A DNA stretch of 64,000 nt from Streptomyces sp. NBC_01217. GTDB taxonomy: Bacteria; Actinomycetota; Actinomycetes; Streptomycetales; Streptomycetaceae. Under the pieces are notes generated by a model. It made no database searches. It was not told the DNA's origin and worked only from the letters and a program-made list of their open reading frames with translations. Shown here in pieces: positions 28,071 through 40,528 of the stretch; the first letter of the stretch is position 1; the number at the start of each line of letters is the position of its first letter. Made by a program: the position numbers and the translations under genes. The stretch is taken from positions 5,309,501-5,373,500 of the forward strand of contig NZ_CP108538.1 of the NCBI RefSeq assembly GCF_035994185.1. The letters are read 5' to 3'.

Positions 28071-29966
28071 GTGGAGAACCTGATTGCGCTGCTCGTCGCG
28101 GCGCCCCTGCTCGGAGCGGCGGTCCTGCTCTGCGGCGGCCGACGGCTGGACCGCGCCGGACACTGGGTCGGCACCCTGCTCGCCGGGGTGTCGTTCGTCA
28201 TCGGTGTCGTGCTCTTCCTCGACATGCTGGGCAAGAGCGCGGATGACCGGGCGCTGCACCAGAAGCTGTTCAGCTGGATCCCTGTCGAGGGCTTCCAGGC
28301 CGATGTGGCCTTCCAGCTCGACCAGCTGTCGATGACGTTCGTGCTGCTGATCACCGGTGTGGGCACGCTGATCCACATCTACTCGATCGGCTACATGGAG
28401 CACGACGAGCGCCGACGCCGCTTCTTCGGCTATCTGAACCTGTTCCTCGCGGCGATGCTGATCCTGGTCATCGCCGACAACTACCTGCTGCTGTACGTCG
28501 GGTGGGAGGGCGTCGGTCTGGCGTCGTACCTGCTGATCGGCTTCTGGCAGCACAAGCCCAGCGCGGCCACCGCCGCCAAGAAGGCATTCCTGGTCAACCG
28601 GGTCGGCGACATGGGCCTGTCGATCGCGATCATGCTGATGTTCACCACGTTCGGCACGTTCGCCTTCGGGCCCGTCCTGGCGGCGACCGGTCAGACCGGC
28701 GAGGGCAAGCTGACGGCGATCGGCCTGATGCTGCTCCTCGCGGCCTGCGGCAAGTCGGCGCAGGTGCCGCTGCAGTCCTGGCTCGGTGACGCGATGGAGG
28801 GCCCGACCCCGGTCTCGGCCCTCATCCACGCCGCGACCATGGTGACCGCGGGTGTCTACCTCATCGTCCGTTCCGGCGCGATCTTCAACAATGCGCCGGA
28901 CGCACAGCTGGCCGTCGTGGTCGTCGGCGCGGTCACGCTGCTCTTCGGTGCGATCGTCGGTTGCGCGAAGGACGACATCAAGAAGGCCCTCGCCGGGTCG
29001 ACGATGTCGCAGATCGGCTACATGATCCTGGCCGCCGGGCTCGGCCCGATCGGCTACGTCTTCGCGATCATGCACCTGGTGACGCACGGCTTCTTCAAGG
29101 CCGGGCTCTTCCTCGGCGCCGGTTCGGTCATGCACGGCATGAACGACGAGGTCGACATGAGGAAGTTCGGCGGCCTCAGGAAGTACATGCCGGTCACCTT
29201 CATCACCTTCGGCCTCGGCTATCTGGCGATCATCGGCTTCCCCGGCCTGTCCGGCTTCTTCTCCAAGGACAAGATCATCGAGGCGGCCTTCGCCAAGGGC
29301 GGCACCGAGGGCTGGATCCTAGGCTCGGTGGCCCTGCTGGGCGCCGGGATCACCGCGTTCTACATGACGCGCGTGATGCTGCTGACGTTCTTCGGGGAGA
29401 AGCGCTGGCAGCCCGACGCGGAGGGCCATGAGCCGCATCCGCACGAGTCCCCGAAGTCGATGACCGTCCCCATGATCATCCTGGCGTTCGGTTCGGTCTT
29501 CGCCGGAGGCTTCTTCTCCTTCAACGACCGCTTCCTGAACTGGCTGGAGCCGGTCACCGAACACAGCCACGGACACGCCCCGGTCAGCGCCGCGACCGTC
29601 ACAGCGGCCACCATGGTGGTGCTCGTCATCGGCGTCGCCATCGCCTGGGCGATGTACGGACGGGCGCCGGTACCGGTCGTCGCCCCGCGCGGCTCGCTGC
29701 TCACCCGGGCCGCCCGCCGCGATCTCCTGCAGGACGACTTCAACCATGTGGTCCTGGTCCGCGGCGGCGAGCACCTCACCCGCTCCCTGGTGTACGTCGA
29801 CCACACCCTGGTCGACGGCGTCGTCAACGGCACGGCCGCCTCGATGGGCGGGCTCTCCGGCCGGCTGCGCAAGCTGCAGAACGGCTACGCCCGCTCCTAC
29901 GCGGTCTCGATGTTCGGCGGTACGGCGATCGTCATCGCCGCGACCCTGCTGATGAGGGCGGTCTGA
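28071..29966 (+). CDS. nuoL: NADH-quinone oxidoreductase subunit L
   Basis: A 631-residue distal antiporter-like proton pump with about 16 helices. Key segments are [15 protein letters not shown], the Lys-containing [32 protein letters not shown], and [20 protein letters not shown] 28071 follows AAGGGGACG. The gap to nuoK is 14 nt, the second-widest in the operon after nuoA-nuoB. Confidence 0.96.
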   Translation: MENLIALLVAAPLLGAAVLLCGGRRLDRAGHWVGTLLAGVSFVIGVVLFLDMLGKSADDRALHQKLFSWIPVEGFQADVAFQLDQLSMTFVLLITGVGTLIHIYSIGYMEHDERRRRFFGYLNLFLAAMLILVIADNYLLLYVGWEGVGLASYLLIGFWQHKPSAATAAKKAFLVNRVGDMGLSIAIMLMFTTFGTFAFGPVLAATGQTGEGKLTAIGLMLLLAACGKSAQVPLQSWLGDAMEGPTPVSALIHAATMVTAGVYLIVRSGAIFNNAPDAQLAVVVVGAVTLLFGAIVGCAKDDIKKALAGSTMSQIGYMILAAGLGPIGYVFAIMHLVTHGFFKAGLFLGAGSVMHGMNDEVDMRKFGGLRKYMPVTFITFGLGYLAIIGFPGLSGFFSKDKIIEAAFAKGGTEGWILGSVALLGAGITAFYMTRVMLLTFFGEKRWQPDAEGHEPHPHESPKSMTVPMIILAFGSVFAGGFFSFNDRFLNWLEPVTEHSHGHAPVSAATVTAATMVVLVIGVAIAWAMYGRAPVPVVAPRGSLLTRAARRDLLQDDFNHVVLVRGGEHLTRSLVYVDHTLVDGVVNGTAASMGGLSGRLRKLQNGYARSYAVSMFGGTAIVIAATLLMRAV

Positions 29967-29970
29967 TCAC

Positions 29971-31542
29971 ATGTCCTTTCCCCTCCTGACAGCGACGGCG
30001 GCGCTCCCGGCGATCGGTGCGATCGCCACCGCCGCCGTGCCGGCCGCCCGGCGCACCGCCGCCAAATGGCTGGCGCTGCTCTTCTCGCTGGCCACCCTCG
30101 TACTGGCGGGCATCGCGCTCGCCCGCTTCGAGCCCGGCGGCGACCGCTACCAGCTCACCGAATCGCACGCCTGGATCAAGGACTTCGGCGTCCGGTACGA
30201 ACTGGGCGTGGACGGCATCGGGCTGGCGCTCATGGCGCTCACCGCGCTGCTGATCCCCTTCATCATCCTGGCCGGCTGGCACGACGCCGACCCCCTGGAG
30301 ACCAAGTCCTCGCGCTGGCGGCCGACGCAGGGCTTCTTCGCCCTGATCCTGGCCGTCGAGGCGATGGTGATCCTCTCCTTCGAGGCCACCGACGTCTTCC
30401 TCTTCTACATCCTCTTCGAAGCCATGCTCATCCCGATGTACTTCCTCATCGGCGGCTTCGGGGACCGGGCGCACACCGGCAGCGACGAGAACGCGGCGGC
30501 CCAGCGCTCGTACGCCGCCGTGAAGTTCCTCCTCTACAACCTGGTCGGCGGCCTCATCATGCTGGCCGCCGTGATCGGGCTGTACGTGGTCGCGGGGACG
30601 TTCTCGCTCTCCGAGATCGCCGAGGCCCGCGCCAACGGCTCGCTCTCCATGGCGACCAGCACCGAGCGCTGGCTCTTCCTCGGGTTCTTCTTCGCCTTCG
30701 CGGTGAAGGCCCCGTTGTGGCCGCTGCACACCTGGCTGCCCAACGCCATGGGCGAGGCGACCTCCCCGGTCGCCGTCCTGATCACCGCCGTCGTCGACAA
30801 GGTCGGCACCTTCGCGATGCTCCGCTTCTGCCTCCAGCTCTTCCCGGAGGCCAGCAAGTGGGCGACGCCGGTGATCGTCGTCCTCGCGCTGATCAGCATC
30901 GTGTACGGGGCGCTGCTCGCCGTCGGCCAGCGCGACATCAAGCGGCTGATCGCCTACGCGTCGATCTCGCACTTCGGCTTCATCATCCTGGGCATCTTCG
31001 CGATGACCAGCCAGGGCCAGTCGGGCGCCACGCTCTACATGGTCAACCACGGGATCTCGACCGCCGCGCTGATGCTGGTGGCGGGCTTCCTGATCACCCG
31101 GCGCGGTTCGCGGCTCATCGCCGACTACGGCGGGGTGCAGAAGGTGGCGCCCATCCTGGCCGGCACCTTCCTGATCGGCGGTCTGGCCACCCTGTCGCTG
31201 CCCGGGCTCGCCCCGTTCGTCAGCGAATTCCTGGTCCTGGTCGGCGCGTTCAGCGCGTACCCGGCGGCGGGCATCATCGCCACGACCGGCATCGTGCTCG
31301 CCGCGCTGTACGTCCTCGTCCTGTACCAGCGGACGATGACGGGCCCGGTCAAGGCCGAGGTCCAGGGCATGGCGGACCTCAAGGCCCGGGAGCTGGCCGT
31401 GGTCCTCCCGCTGATCGCGCTGCTGCTCTTCCTGGGTGTCTATCCGAAGCCGCTGACGGAGATCGTCAACCCGGCGGTGCAGCACACCATGTCGGACGTC
31501 CAGAAGAAGGACCCCCAGCCTGAGGTGGAGGCCGCCAAGTGA
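29971..31542 (+). CDS. nuoM: NADH-quinone oxidoreductase subunit M
   Basis: A 523-residue antiporter-like proton pump. ILFEAMLIPMYFLIGGFG, the Lys segment KAPLWPLHTWLPNAMGEATSPVAVLI and DIKRLIAYASISHFGFI are diagnostic. It starts 4 nt after nuoL and overlaps nuoN by 4 nt. Confidence 0.96.
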   Translation: MSFPLLTATAALPAIGAIATAAVPAARRTAAKWLALLFSLATLVLAGIALARFEPGGDRYQLTESHAWIKDFGVRYELGVDGIGLALMALTALLIPFIILAGWHDADPLETKSSRWRPTQGFFALILAVEAMVILSFEATDVFLFYILFEAMLIPMYFLIGGFGDRAHTGSDENAAAQRSYAAVKFLLYNLVGGLIMLAAVIGLYVVAGTFSLSEIAEARANGSLSMATSTERWLFLGFFFAFAVKAPLWPLHTWLPNAMGEATSPVAVLITAVVDKVGTFAMLRFCLQLFPEASKWATPVIVVLALISIVYGALLAVGQRDIKRLIAYASISHFGFIILGIFAMTSQGQSGATLYMVNHGISTAALMLVAGFLITRRGSRLIADYGGVQKVAPILAGTFLIGGLATLSLPGLAPFVSEFLVLVGAFSAYPAAGIIATTGIVLAALYVLVLYQRTMTGPVKAEVQGMADLKARELAVVLPLIALLLFLGVYPKPLTEIVNPAVQHTMSDVQKKDPQPEVEAAK

Positions 31543-33203
31543 GCGCAACAGCTGTCCACAGCTTGTGGACGACGGCGGGCGGGCTGACCTCGGCCGCCCC
31601 GGTCGAGAAGTTCAAAGCACCCGTCATCGAGTACACCCAGCTGACCCCGGTCCTCATCGTGATCGGTGTCGCCGTCGTGGGCGTACTCGTCGAGGCCTTC
31701 GTGCCGCGCCGGGCCCGCTACTACACGCAGGTCTTCCTGACCGTCGTCGCCCTCGCCGCCGCGTTCGCCGCGGTCATCGGCCTGGCGGTCGGCGGGTACG
31801 GCACGACGAAGGCGCACATCGCCGCGATGGGTGCCATCGCGATCGACGGGCCGACGCTCTTCCTGCAGGGCACCATCCTGCTGACCTCACTGGTCGCCGT
31901 GTTCACCTTCGCCGAGCGGCGGCTGGACCCCGCCGCGCACGGGAACCACGTCGACTCCTTCGCCGCACAGGCCGCGTCGGTCCCCGGCAGCGACAGCGAG
32001 AAGGCCGCGGTCAGGGCCGGGTTCACCACCACCGAGGTCTTCCCGCTGGTCCTCTTCTCGGTGGCCGGGATGCTGGTCTTCCCGGCGGCCAACGATCTGC
32101 TGACGCTCTTCGTGGCCCTGGAGGTCTTCTCCCTCCCGCTCTACCTCCTGTGCGCCGTCGCCCGCCGCAAGCGGCTGATGTCGCAGGAGGCCGCCGTGAA
32201 GTACTTCCTGCTCGGCGCCTTCTCGTCGGCGTTCCTGCTCTTCGGGATCGCTCTGATGTACGGGTACGCGGGCTCCGTCTCGTACGCCGCCATCGCCAAC
32301 GTGGTCGACGGCTCCGTCACCCAGATCGACCCGGCGCTCGCCGACACCATGGGCAACGACGCGCTGCTCCTGATCGGCGGGGCGATGATCCTGACCGGTC
32401 TGCTCTTCAAGGTCGGCGCCGTCCCGTTCCACATGTGGACCCCGGACGTCTACCAGGGCGCCCCGACCCCGGTCACCGGCTTCATGGCCGCGGCCACCAA
32501 GGTCGCCGCGTTCGGTGCGCTGCTGCGTCTGCTGTACGTGGTGCTGCCGGGCCTCGCCTGGGACTGGCGCCCGGTCATGTGGGCCGTCGCGATCGTCACG
32601 ATGCTGGGCGGCGCGATCGTCGCCATCACCCAGACCGACATCAAGCGGCTGCTCGCCTACTCCTCGATCGCACACGCCGGGTTCATCCTCGCCGGTGTCA
32701 TCGCGACCACCCCGGACGGCATCTCGTCGGTCCTCTTCTACCTCGGCGCCTACTCCTTCGTGACGGTCGGTGCGTTCGCCGTCGTCACCCTGGTGCGCGA
32801 CGCGGGCGGCGAGGCGACGCATCTGTCGAAGTGGGCCGGGCTCGGGCGGCGCTCGCCGCTGGTCGCCGCGGTCTTCGCGGTGTTCCTGCTGGCCTTCGCG
32901 GGTATCCCGCTCACCTCCGGGTTCTCCGGAAAGTTCGCCGTCTTCAAGGCCGCGGCGGACGGCGGCGCGGGCGGCCTGGTCGTGGTCGGTGTGATCTCGT
33001 CCGCGATCGCCGCGTTCTTCTACATCCGGGTCATCGTGCTGATGTTCTTCAGCGAGCCGAAGGCGGACGGCCCGACGGTCGCCGTCCCGTCCCCGCTGAC
33101 GATGACGACGATCGCGGTCGGTGTCGCGGTCACGCTGGTGCTGGGCCTCGCCCCGCAGTACTTCCTGGACCTGGCGAGCCAGGCGGGAGTCTTCGTGAGG
33201 TAG
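31539..33203 (+). CDS. nuoN: NADH-quinone oxidoreductase subunit N
   Basis: A 554-residue antiporter-like proton pump, last gene of the operon. Marks are FVALEVFSLPLYLLCA, KVGAVPFHMWTPDVYQGAPTPVTGFM and DIKRLLAYSSIAHAGFI. A hydrophilic insert at about residues 125-155 separates early helices. GTG 31539 overlaps the nuoM stop. The terminator follows 30 nt after the stop. Confidence 0.96.
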   Translation: MSATAVHSLWTTAGGLTSAAPVEKFKAPVIEYTQLTPVLIVIGVAVVGVLVEAFVPRRARYYTQVFLTVVALAAAFAAVIGLAVGGYGTTKAHIAAMGAIAIDGPTLFLQGTILLTSLVAVFTFAERRLDPAAHGNHVDSFAAQAASVPGSDSEKAAVRAGFTTTEVFPLVLFSVAGMLVFPAANDLLTLFVALEVFSLPLYLLCAVARRKRLMSQEAAVKYFLLGAFSSAFLLFGIALMYGYAGSVSYAAIANVVDGSVTQIDPALADTMGNDALLLIGGAMILTGLLFKVGAVPFHMWTPDVYQGAPTPVTGFMAAATKVAAFGALLRLLYVVLPGLAWDWRPVMWAVAIVTMLGGAIVAITQTDIKRLLAYSSIAHAGFILAGVIATTPDGISSVLFYLGAYSFVTVGAFAVVTLVRDAGGEATHLSKWAGLGRRSPLVAAVFAVFLLAFAGIPLTSGFSGKFAVFKAAADGGAGGLVVVGVISSAIAAFFYIRVIVLMFFSEPKADGPTVAVPSPLTMTTIAVGVAVTLVLGLAPQYFLDLASQAGVFVR

Positions 33204-33233
33204 CGCACACGCACACAGCCGGCAGCAGCCGGG

Positions 33234-33277
33234 ACAACGCCGGACGGGCCTGAGAAGTCAAGCCCGTCCGGCGTTGT
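33234..33277 (+). terminator. Terminator of the nuo operon
   Basis: A perfect 16-bp stem (33234-33249 with 33262-33277; GCCGGACGGGC core) has a 12-nt loop. It lies 30 nt beyond nuoN and before recQ. A closely related hairpin ends korB at 55564-55604. Confidence 0.85.
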
Positions 33278-33344
33278 CGTAGGCGACGCCTATCGTGGCA
33301 GGGGACGGCGGGACGGAACGGGACGACTTCGGGGGTACGGAGCA

Positions 33345-35381
<2,037 letters not shown>

Positions 35382-35435
35382 AAGACGGTCCGTGGGCCGG
35401 CGAATACCGAACAGGTGAACCCGTTGCGGGACATC

Positions 35436-35467
35436 GACGGCCGCGCCCCGTCAGGAGCGCGGCCGTC
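35436..35467. terminator. Hairpin between recQ and fumarylacetoacetase genes
   Basis: An 11-bp perfect stem (GACGGCCGCGC at 35436-35446, GCGCGGCCGTC at 35457-35467) with a 10-nt loop in the convergent gap. Confidence 0.75.
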
Positions 35468-35494
35468 AACCGGGCAGGCGTCACCCGGCAGCCG

Positions 35495-36724
35495 TCAGGC
35501 GGACGGCACGATGCGGCCCGTGACCTCGCCGAGGCCGACGCGGGTGCCGTCCGGGCCCGGCGCCCAGGCCGTCATCGTCACCGTGTCGCCGTCCTCCAGG
35601 AACGTCCGCTTGCCGTCCGGGAGGTCCAGCGGGTCGCGGCCGTTCCAGGTCAGTTCCAGGAGCGAGCCGCGCTGGCCGGGCTCGGCGCCGCTGACCGTGC
35701 CGGAGCCGTACAGATCGCCGGTGCGCAGCGATGCGCCGTTCACCGTCATCTGGGCCAGCATCTGGGCCGCCGTCCAGTACATGGTCGCGAACGGCGGCTC
35801 GGCGACCGGCTGTCCGTTGATCGCGACGGAGATCCGCAGGTCGAGGCCGCCGTCCTCGTCCTCGTCCGCGTCCTCCAGATAGGGGAGGAGCGGGAAGTCG
35901 CGGGCCGGGGGCGCGATCCGGGCCGCCTCCAGGGCTTCGAGCGGTGTCACCCAGGCCGATACGGACGTGGCGAAGGACTTGCCGAGGAACGGGCCGAGCG
36001 GCACGTACTCCCAGGCCTGGATGTCCCGCGCCGACCAGTCGTTGAGCAGGCAGAGCCCGAAGACATGATCGCGGAAGTCGCCGAGCGGGACCGGGCGTCC
36101 CTGCTCGGAGCCCACTCCGACGACGAAGCCGACCTCGGCCTCGATGTCCAGCTTGACGGAAGGACCGAACACCGGGGCCTCGTCGGCCGGGGTCCTGCGC
36201 TGGCCGGAGGGGCGCACCACGTCCGTGCCGGAGACGACGACGGTGCCGGCCCTGCCGTGGTAGCCGATCGGAAGGTGCTTCCAGTTGGGCGTCAGCGCGT
36301 CGCCGTTCGGCCGGAAGATCTTTCCGACGTTGGTGGCGTGGTTCTCGCTCGCGTAGAAGTCGACGTAGTCCGCGACCTCGTACGGCAGATGGAGCGTGAC
36401 GGACCCGACCGGGTGGAGCAGCGGCTCGATGTCCGCGCGGTGTGCAGGGACCGTGACCCAGGCGGTCAGGGCCCGCCGGACGTCCCGCCAGGCGGTGCGG
36501 CCCGCGGCCAGCAGCGCGGTCAGGTCCGGCTGGGCGAGGAGCTGCGCGTAGGGCGAGCCGAGTGTGTGCGCCGCGGCTCCGGCGTCCAGTACGTGGTTGC
36601 CGATGCGGACGCCGACCCGGCGGTCCTCGGGGTGGTCGGGGGTGGAGAACACACCGTAGGGAAGGTTGTGCGGACCGAAGGGATCGCCCTCGGCCAGATC
36701 GAGCGGGCTGCTCTGCTCGGGCAT
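35495..36724 (-). CDS. fahA: Fumarylacetoacetase
   Basis: A 409-residue enzyme hydrolysing fumarylacetoacetate to fumarate and acetoacetate, the last step of tyrosine (homogentisate) breakdown. The N-terminal SH3-like domain is followed by the catalytic beta-barrel with DFYASENHATNVG, the HGRAGT active-site His segment, and SARDIQAWEYVPLGPFLGKSF. Length matches the family. ATG 36724 has GAGG 9 nt upstream. Other homogentisate genes are not in the window. It is followed upstream on the same strand, in order, by a CocE-type hydrolase gene, which probably has its own transcript. Confidence 0.93.
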   Translation of the reverse strand: MPEQSSPLDLAEGDPFGPHNLPYGVFSTPDHPEDRRVGVRIGNHVLDAGAAAHTLGSPYAQLLAQPDLTALLAAGRTAWRDVRRALTAWVTVPAHRADIEPLLHPVGSVTLHLPYEVADYVDFYASENHATNVGKIFRPNGDALTPNWKHLPIGYHGRAGTVVVSGTDVVRPSGQRRTPADEAPVFGPSVKLDIEAEVGFVVGVGSEQGRPVPLGDFRDHVFGLCLLNDWSARDIQAWEYVPLGPFLGKSFATSVSAWVTPLEALEAARIAPPARDFPLLPYLEDADEDEDGGLDLRISVAINGQPVAEPPFATMYWTAAQMLAQMTVNGASLRTGDLYGSGTVSGAEPGQRGSLLELTWNGRDPLDLPDGKRTFLEDGDTVTMTAWAPGPDGTRVGLGEVTGRIVPSA

Positions 36725-36827
36725 GTGTTGCTGCCTCGCTTTCCAGGTCGCTTGAGGGACACGTTACGTCGGCGCCGCCGCCCCGCGGGAGTGTCCCAAC
36801 TGCTCCTGATGCCCGGAAGGTTCCGCT

Positions 36828-36850
36828 GTGCCCGGGGTGCGCCGGGACAC
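36828..36850 (-). terminator. Weak hairpin after the CocE-type hydrolase gene
   Basis: GTGCCCGG (36828-36835) pairs with CCGGGACAC (36842-36850) with one bulge, just past the hydrolase stop. A plausible but modest terminator. Confidence 0.4.
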
Positions 36851-36860
36851 GAGGGCGAGG

Positions 36861-38855
36861 TCATCCGGCCGTGCGCGGGATCCGCTTCTCCCAGGTCCGG
36901 TGGAAGACGACCTCGCCGCCGTCCTTGCACACCACCTCGTCGGAGGTGATGAAGTCTTTGTCGTCCGCACTGATCTCGGACCGGGTCTCGATCCGTACGT
37001 CCCACGCCATCTCCGGCCGGTGCAGCCGGATCGCCCAGTCGGCGCGGGCGCGTGCGGAGAGCGGGTCGTTCTCCCGGATCGTGTACGTCTCCAGGGCGTC
37101 CTCGGTGAACTCCAGGCCGTCCGGGTAGATGCGGGTGCCGCCGTAGCGGGGGTCCACCTCCAGCCGCCAGGTGCCCTTGGCCACATCGCGCACCACCAGG
37201 CGCTCGGGGCGCTGTTCGTCGAGCGTCTCCGGGTGGACGACACCGAGCGGCTCCGACTGCTCCGGTTCCTCGAAGCGGATCGCGGGGTCCTCGGTGCGCC
37301 GGCGCACCGGCAGTTCGACGGAGCTGCCGTCGGCGTCCAGGGTGAAGCCGACCGACCCTGCCTGCGGCCAGATCCACGGCCAGTACGAGGAGGAGACCGC
37401 GAGTCTGATGCGGTGGCCGGGCGGGAAGGTGTGCCCGATGCCGTTCAGGTCGAAGGCGACGTCCTCTGCGGTGCCCACCGGCCAGTCGTCCGTGCGGTCG
37501 CGGCCGTGCCGGGCGGAGAGGTTGAGCGCGCCGCGCGTCACCAGGGTGGAGGAGCCGTCCGGTGCGACGTCGCAGAGCCGGGCGATCGCCTGACCGCGCG
37601 GCACATCCATCCGCAGGCGCAGCTTCACCCGGGGGCGGCCCAGGATCTCGATCGGGGCGTCCTCGACCGGGAACTCGAAGCACACCGACTTGGCGTCCTC
37701 GTCGCGCTGGTCGGGCGGCAGGTCGGCGTCGTTGCCGAACGGCAAGAAGCGTCCGGCGTCCAGCCCGGTCTGCTGCGGCGAGTCGACGATCCGCGGACCG
37801 CCCTGGAGGGCGTACGCGACGGGCGTGATGTTCTCCGAGGGCCAGGAGGTGTCTTCGACCCAGCGGCCGGGCAGCGTCCCGTACACCGTGGCGGGCCGGT
37901 GCGACTCGCTGATCCAGGACCGCAGCAACGGCTCGGCCAGGATGCCCGTGTCCTGGTCCTTCAGATGCTGGTCCCACCAGCGCAGCGTCTCCTGGAGGAA
38001 GCCGATCGCCGGACCGGGCGGCAGACCCCGGTCGGGGTACTGGTGCGACCAGGGCCCGATCAGCCCGCGGACCCTGTCCGGGGCGAGGTGCTCGACGAGC
38101 CGCAGGACGGTGTCGCGGTACGGGTCGTGCCAGCCGCCCACCGCGAGGACGTGCGCCCGGATCGCGGAGTAGTCCTCGCAGACGCTTCCGTGCTTCCAGT
38201 AGTCGTCGCGGGTCTGGTGCGCCAGCCAGGTGTGGAGGAACGGCCGGACGGTCTCCAGCCGCTTCAGCCACATGCCCTTCCAGTCCTCGCCGGCCCACGC
38301 CGGGTCCGGCGGCCGGGCGGCGAAGGCCAGCAGGGTGGCCGCCCACGCGTGCATGTCCACGGCGAGGACCGAGCCGCCCATGTAGTGGACGTCGTTGTCG
38401 TAGCGGTCGTCGGTCGAGCAGACGGTGACGACCGCCTTCAGCGGCTCGGGGGCCAGCGCCGCGATCTGGAGCGAGTTGGAGCCGCCCCAGGAGATGCCGA
38501 ACATGCCCACCCGGCCGGAACACCACTCCTGCTCGGCCAGCCAGTGGATGACGGCGACCCCGTCGGCCAGCTCCGTCGCGTCGTACTCGTCACCCGGCAC
38601 CCCCTCGCTGTTGCCGTGCCCGCGCACATCCACCCGGACCGAGGCGTAGCCGTGGCCCGCGTACCAGGGATGGCGCTGCCAGTCGCGCGGCGCCGTCCAG
38701 TCGCTCAGCCGGTACGGCAGGTATTCGAGGAGCGCGGGGACGGGCTCGTCGGTGAGGGGCCGCCAGATCCGGGCGTACAGCCGGGTGCCGTCAGGCAGCG
38801 GGATCCGGACGTCCTCATGGGTGGTGTCATACGGATACGTGGTGCTGATGTGCAT
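36861..38855 (-). CDS. CocE/NonD-family hydrolase (X-Pro dipeptidyl peptidase-like)
   Basis: A 664-residue serine hydrolase. The N-terminal alpha/beta domain has the nucleophile elbow GISWGG (Ser122), an Asp in AVGGWHDPYRD and a His in GPWSHQYP. The C-terminal jelly-roll domain (about residues 390-660) is typical of cocaine-esterase/S15 enzymes. There is no signal peptide, so it is cytoplasmic. ATG 38855 follows GAGGT. Substrate could be an ester or acyl-amino compound; family members include cephalosporin acylases. It diverges from the polyprenyl synthase gene over 422 bp. Confidence 0.88.
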   Translation of the reverse strand: MHISTTYPYDTTHEDVRIPLPDGTRLYARIWRPLTDEPVPALLEYLPYRLSDWTAPRDWQRHPWYAGHGYASVRVDVRGHGNSEGVPGDEYDATELADGVAVIHWLAEQEWCSGRVGMFGISWGGSNSLQIAALAPEPLKAVVTVCSTDDRYDNDVHYMGGSVLAVDMHAWAATLLAFAARPPDPAWAGEDWKGMWLKRLETVRPFLHTWLAHQTRDDYWKHGSVCEDYSAIRAHVLAVGGWHDPYRDTVLRLVEHLAPDRVRGLIGPWSHQYPDRGLPPGPAIGFLQETLRWWDQHLKDQDTGILAEPLLRSWISESHRPATVYGTLPGRWVEDTSWPSENITPVAYALQGGPRIVDSPQQTGLDAGRFLPFGNDADLPPDQRDEDAKSVCFEFPVEDAPIEILGRPRVKLRLRMDVPRGQAIARLCDVAPDGSSTLVTRGALNLSARHGRDRTDDWPVGTAEDVAFDLNGIGHTFPPGHRIRLAVSSSYWPWIWPQAGSVGFTLDADGSSVELPVRRRTEDPAIRFEEPEQSEPLGVVHPETLDEQRPERLVVRDVAKGTWRLEVDPRYGGTRIYPDGLEFTEDALETYTIRENDPLSARARADWAIRLHRPEMAWDVRIETRSEISADDKDFITSDEVVCKDGGEVVFHRTWEKRIPRTAG

Positions 38856-39277
38856 GGCGGTACCTCAGTGGACGGGGTGCACGGTGCGCCTGGGCCGGGG
38901 TGCGGAGGCGACCACGACCGCGCGCTGTGCTTTCGCCCGGTCAGGTGACGCCGGCCCCGTACGTAGGGGACCGGACCGGGGCCGGTCCATGCCGAGGGAC
39001 GAGAACCGTTCCCGGACCCCCGGGCCGGAGAGGGGCGTCGGGCCCCCTGGCGGGCCGGAAAAGGCATGGCCGTCGCCGGGCGGCAGCTGAGCCGGTTCCG
39101 TGTCGGTCGCCGTGTGGGACAAAAGGGGACTCCTGATCGTATGAGCTGTTCCCGAACATACCGGCGGTGGCGGGAAGGCGCCCACGGTGATCCAAAGGGG
39201 ACCGGATACGCTGACTTGAGTGATGACAGCGACACATCGACATTCCGTGTGATCGTCAGCAGACAGGAGATCCCCTC
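38856..39277. other. Divergent intergenic region, hydrolase and polyprenyl synthase
   Basis: 422 bases with no credible gene. It is GC-rich with runs of G and C near 38990-39060 and becomes AT-richer toward the polyprenyl synthase start. I found no promoter or dyad I could support firmly. Confidence 0.5.
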
Positions 39278-40288
39278 GTGACCGTCGTCGGGCCGTTCGG
39301 ACTGAGCGTGCGGGACCACGCTCTTGAGGCCGATGTCCAGGCCGGTTTGGCTGCTGTCGAGTCGGGGCTGCTCGAAGCCACCAAGAGCGGCGTGCCCTTC
39401 ATCACGGAGGCCGCGCAGCATCTCGTGCACGCCGGGGGCAAGCGTTTCAGGCCGCTGCTGGCCATGCTGGCCGCCCGGTTCGGCGACCCCGACGCGCCGG
39501 GTGTCGTGCCCGCGGCCGTCGTCGTCGAGCTGACCCATCTCGCGACGCTCTACCACGACGACGTGATGGACGAGGCGGACGTACGCCGCGGCGTCGACAG
39601 CGCCAACACCCGCTGGGGCAACTCGGTGGCCGTCCTGACCGGCGACTTCCTCTTCGCCCGCGCCTCGCACATACTGGCCGACCTCGGTCCGGAGGCCGTA
39701 CGCATCCAGGCGGAGGCGTTCGAGCGGCTGGTCACCGGCCAGATCCTGGAGACCGCGGGTCCGGGCGACGGACGCGACCCGGTCGAGCACTACCTCGAAG
39801 TGATGCGTGGCAAGACCGGCTCGCTGATCGCCGTGGCCTGCCGGTTCGGCGCGATGATGTCCGGTGCGCACGAGTCGGCCGTCGACATCCTCACCCAGTA
39901 CGGGGAGCGGCTCGGCGTCGCCTTCCAGCTCGCCGACGACGTGCTCGACATCGCCTCCGACTCCCACGAGTCCGGCAAGACCCCCGGCACCGATCTGCGC
40001 GAAGGCATCCCGACGCTCCCCGTGCTCCACCTGCGGGCCCAGGCCGCGGCCGACGGGAAGCCGGACGACCTGGAGCTCGTCGAGCTGCTCGACGGCGACC
40101 TGAGCGACGACGCCCGGCACGCCGAGGCGCTGCGCAGGCTGCGCGCCCACCCGGCGCTGGAGCAGGCCCGGCGGGACACCATCCGGTACGCGCAGGAGGC
40201 ACGCGCCACGCTGAAGCCGCTGCCCGAGGGCTATGCGAAGGCCGCGTTGGAGGAGATGTGCGACGCGGTGGTGCACCGGGCGGGCTGA
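39278..40288 (+). CDS. Long-chain polyprenyl diphosphate synthase
   Basis: A 336-residue trans-prenyltransferase that condenses isopentenyl diphosphate onto allylic diphosphates, probably making the menaquinone side chain. The first aspartate-rich motif is DDVMD (94-98), the second DDVLD (220-224), with GGKRFRPLL upstream and GKTGSLIA between. The fifth residue before the first motif is Ala89, a small side chain consistent with long products. GTG 39278 has AGGAG 8 nt upstream. Exact chain length is not readable from sequence; the Streptomyces norm would be nonaprenyl. Confidence 0.92.
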   Translation: MTVVGPFGLSVRDHALEADVQAGLAAVESGLLEATKSGVPFITEAAQHLVHAGGKRFRPLLAMLAARFGDPDAPGVVPAAVVVELTHLATLYHDDVMDEADVRRGVDSANTRWGNSVAVLTGDFLFARASHILADLGPEAVRIQAEAFERLVTGQILETAGPGDGRDPVEHYLEVMRGKTGSLIAVACRFGAMMSGAHESAVDILTQYGERLGVAFQLADDVLDIASDSHESGKTPGTDLREGIPTLPVLHLRAQAAADGKPDDLELVELLDGDLSDDARHAEALRRLRAHPALEQARRDTIRYAQEARATLKPLPEGYAKAALEEMCDAVVHRAG

Positions 40289-40528
40289 GCCTCTCCCGAA
40301 AGGCTGTGAGCCCGCAGGTGCAGGCAACCCCTACGGGACGGGTGGAGTCCCGGCCGTGTGACGTCATACCGAAGAGGTAGGCGTAGTTGCTCCCCCCGGG
40401 TGACGATTCCGGGCCGCCGTTTTGGTCAGATGGACAACGACCACTCCTGAACAGATCGGTGAGAATGGCGGCACGGAGTGGACGAGCGCATCCGGACGGA
40501 AGCCGCCGACCACGGAGGTAGGGCACAC
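40289..40528. other. Intergenic region before the LolA-like gene
   Basis: 240 bases without a gene. It contains TGTGACGTCA near 40357 and AT-richer stretches that may hold a promoter, but spacing does not fit a standard pair. No terminator hairpin was obvious. Confidence 0.35.
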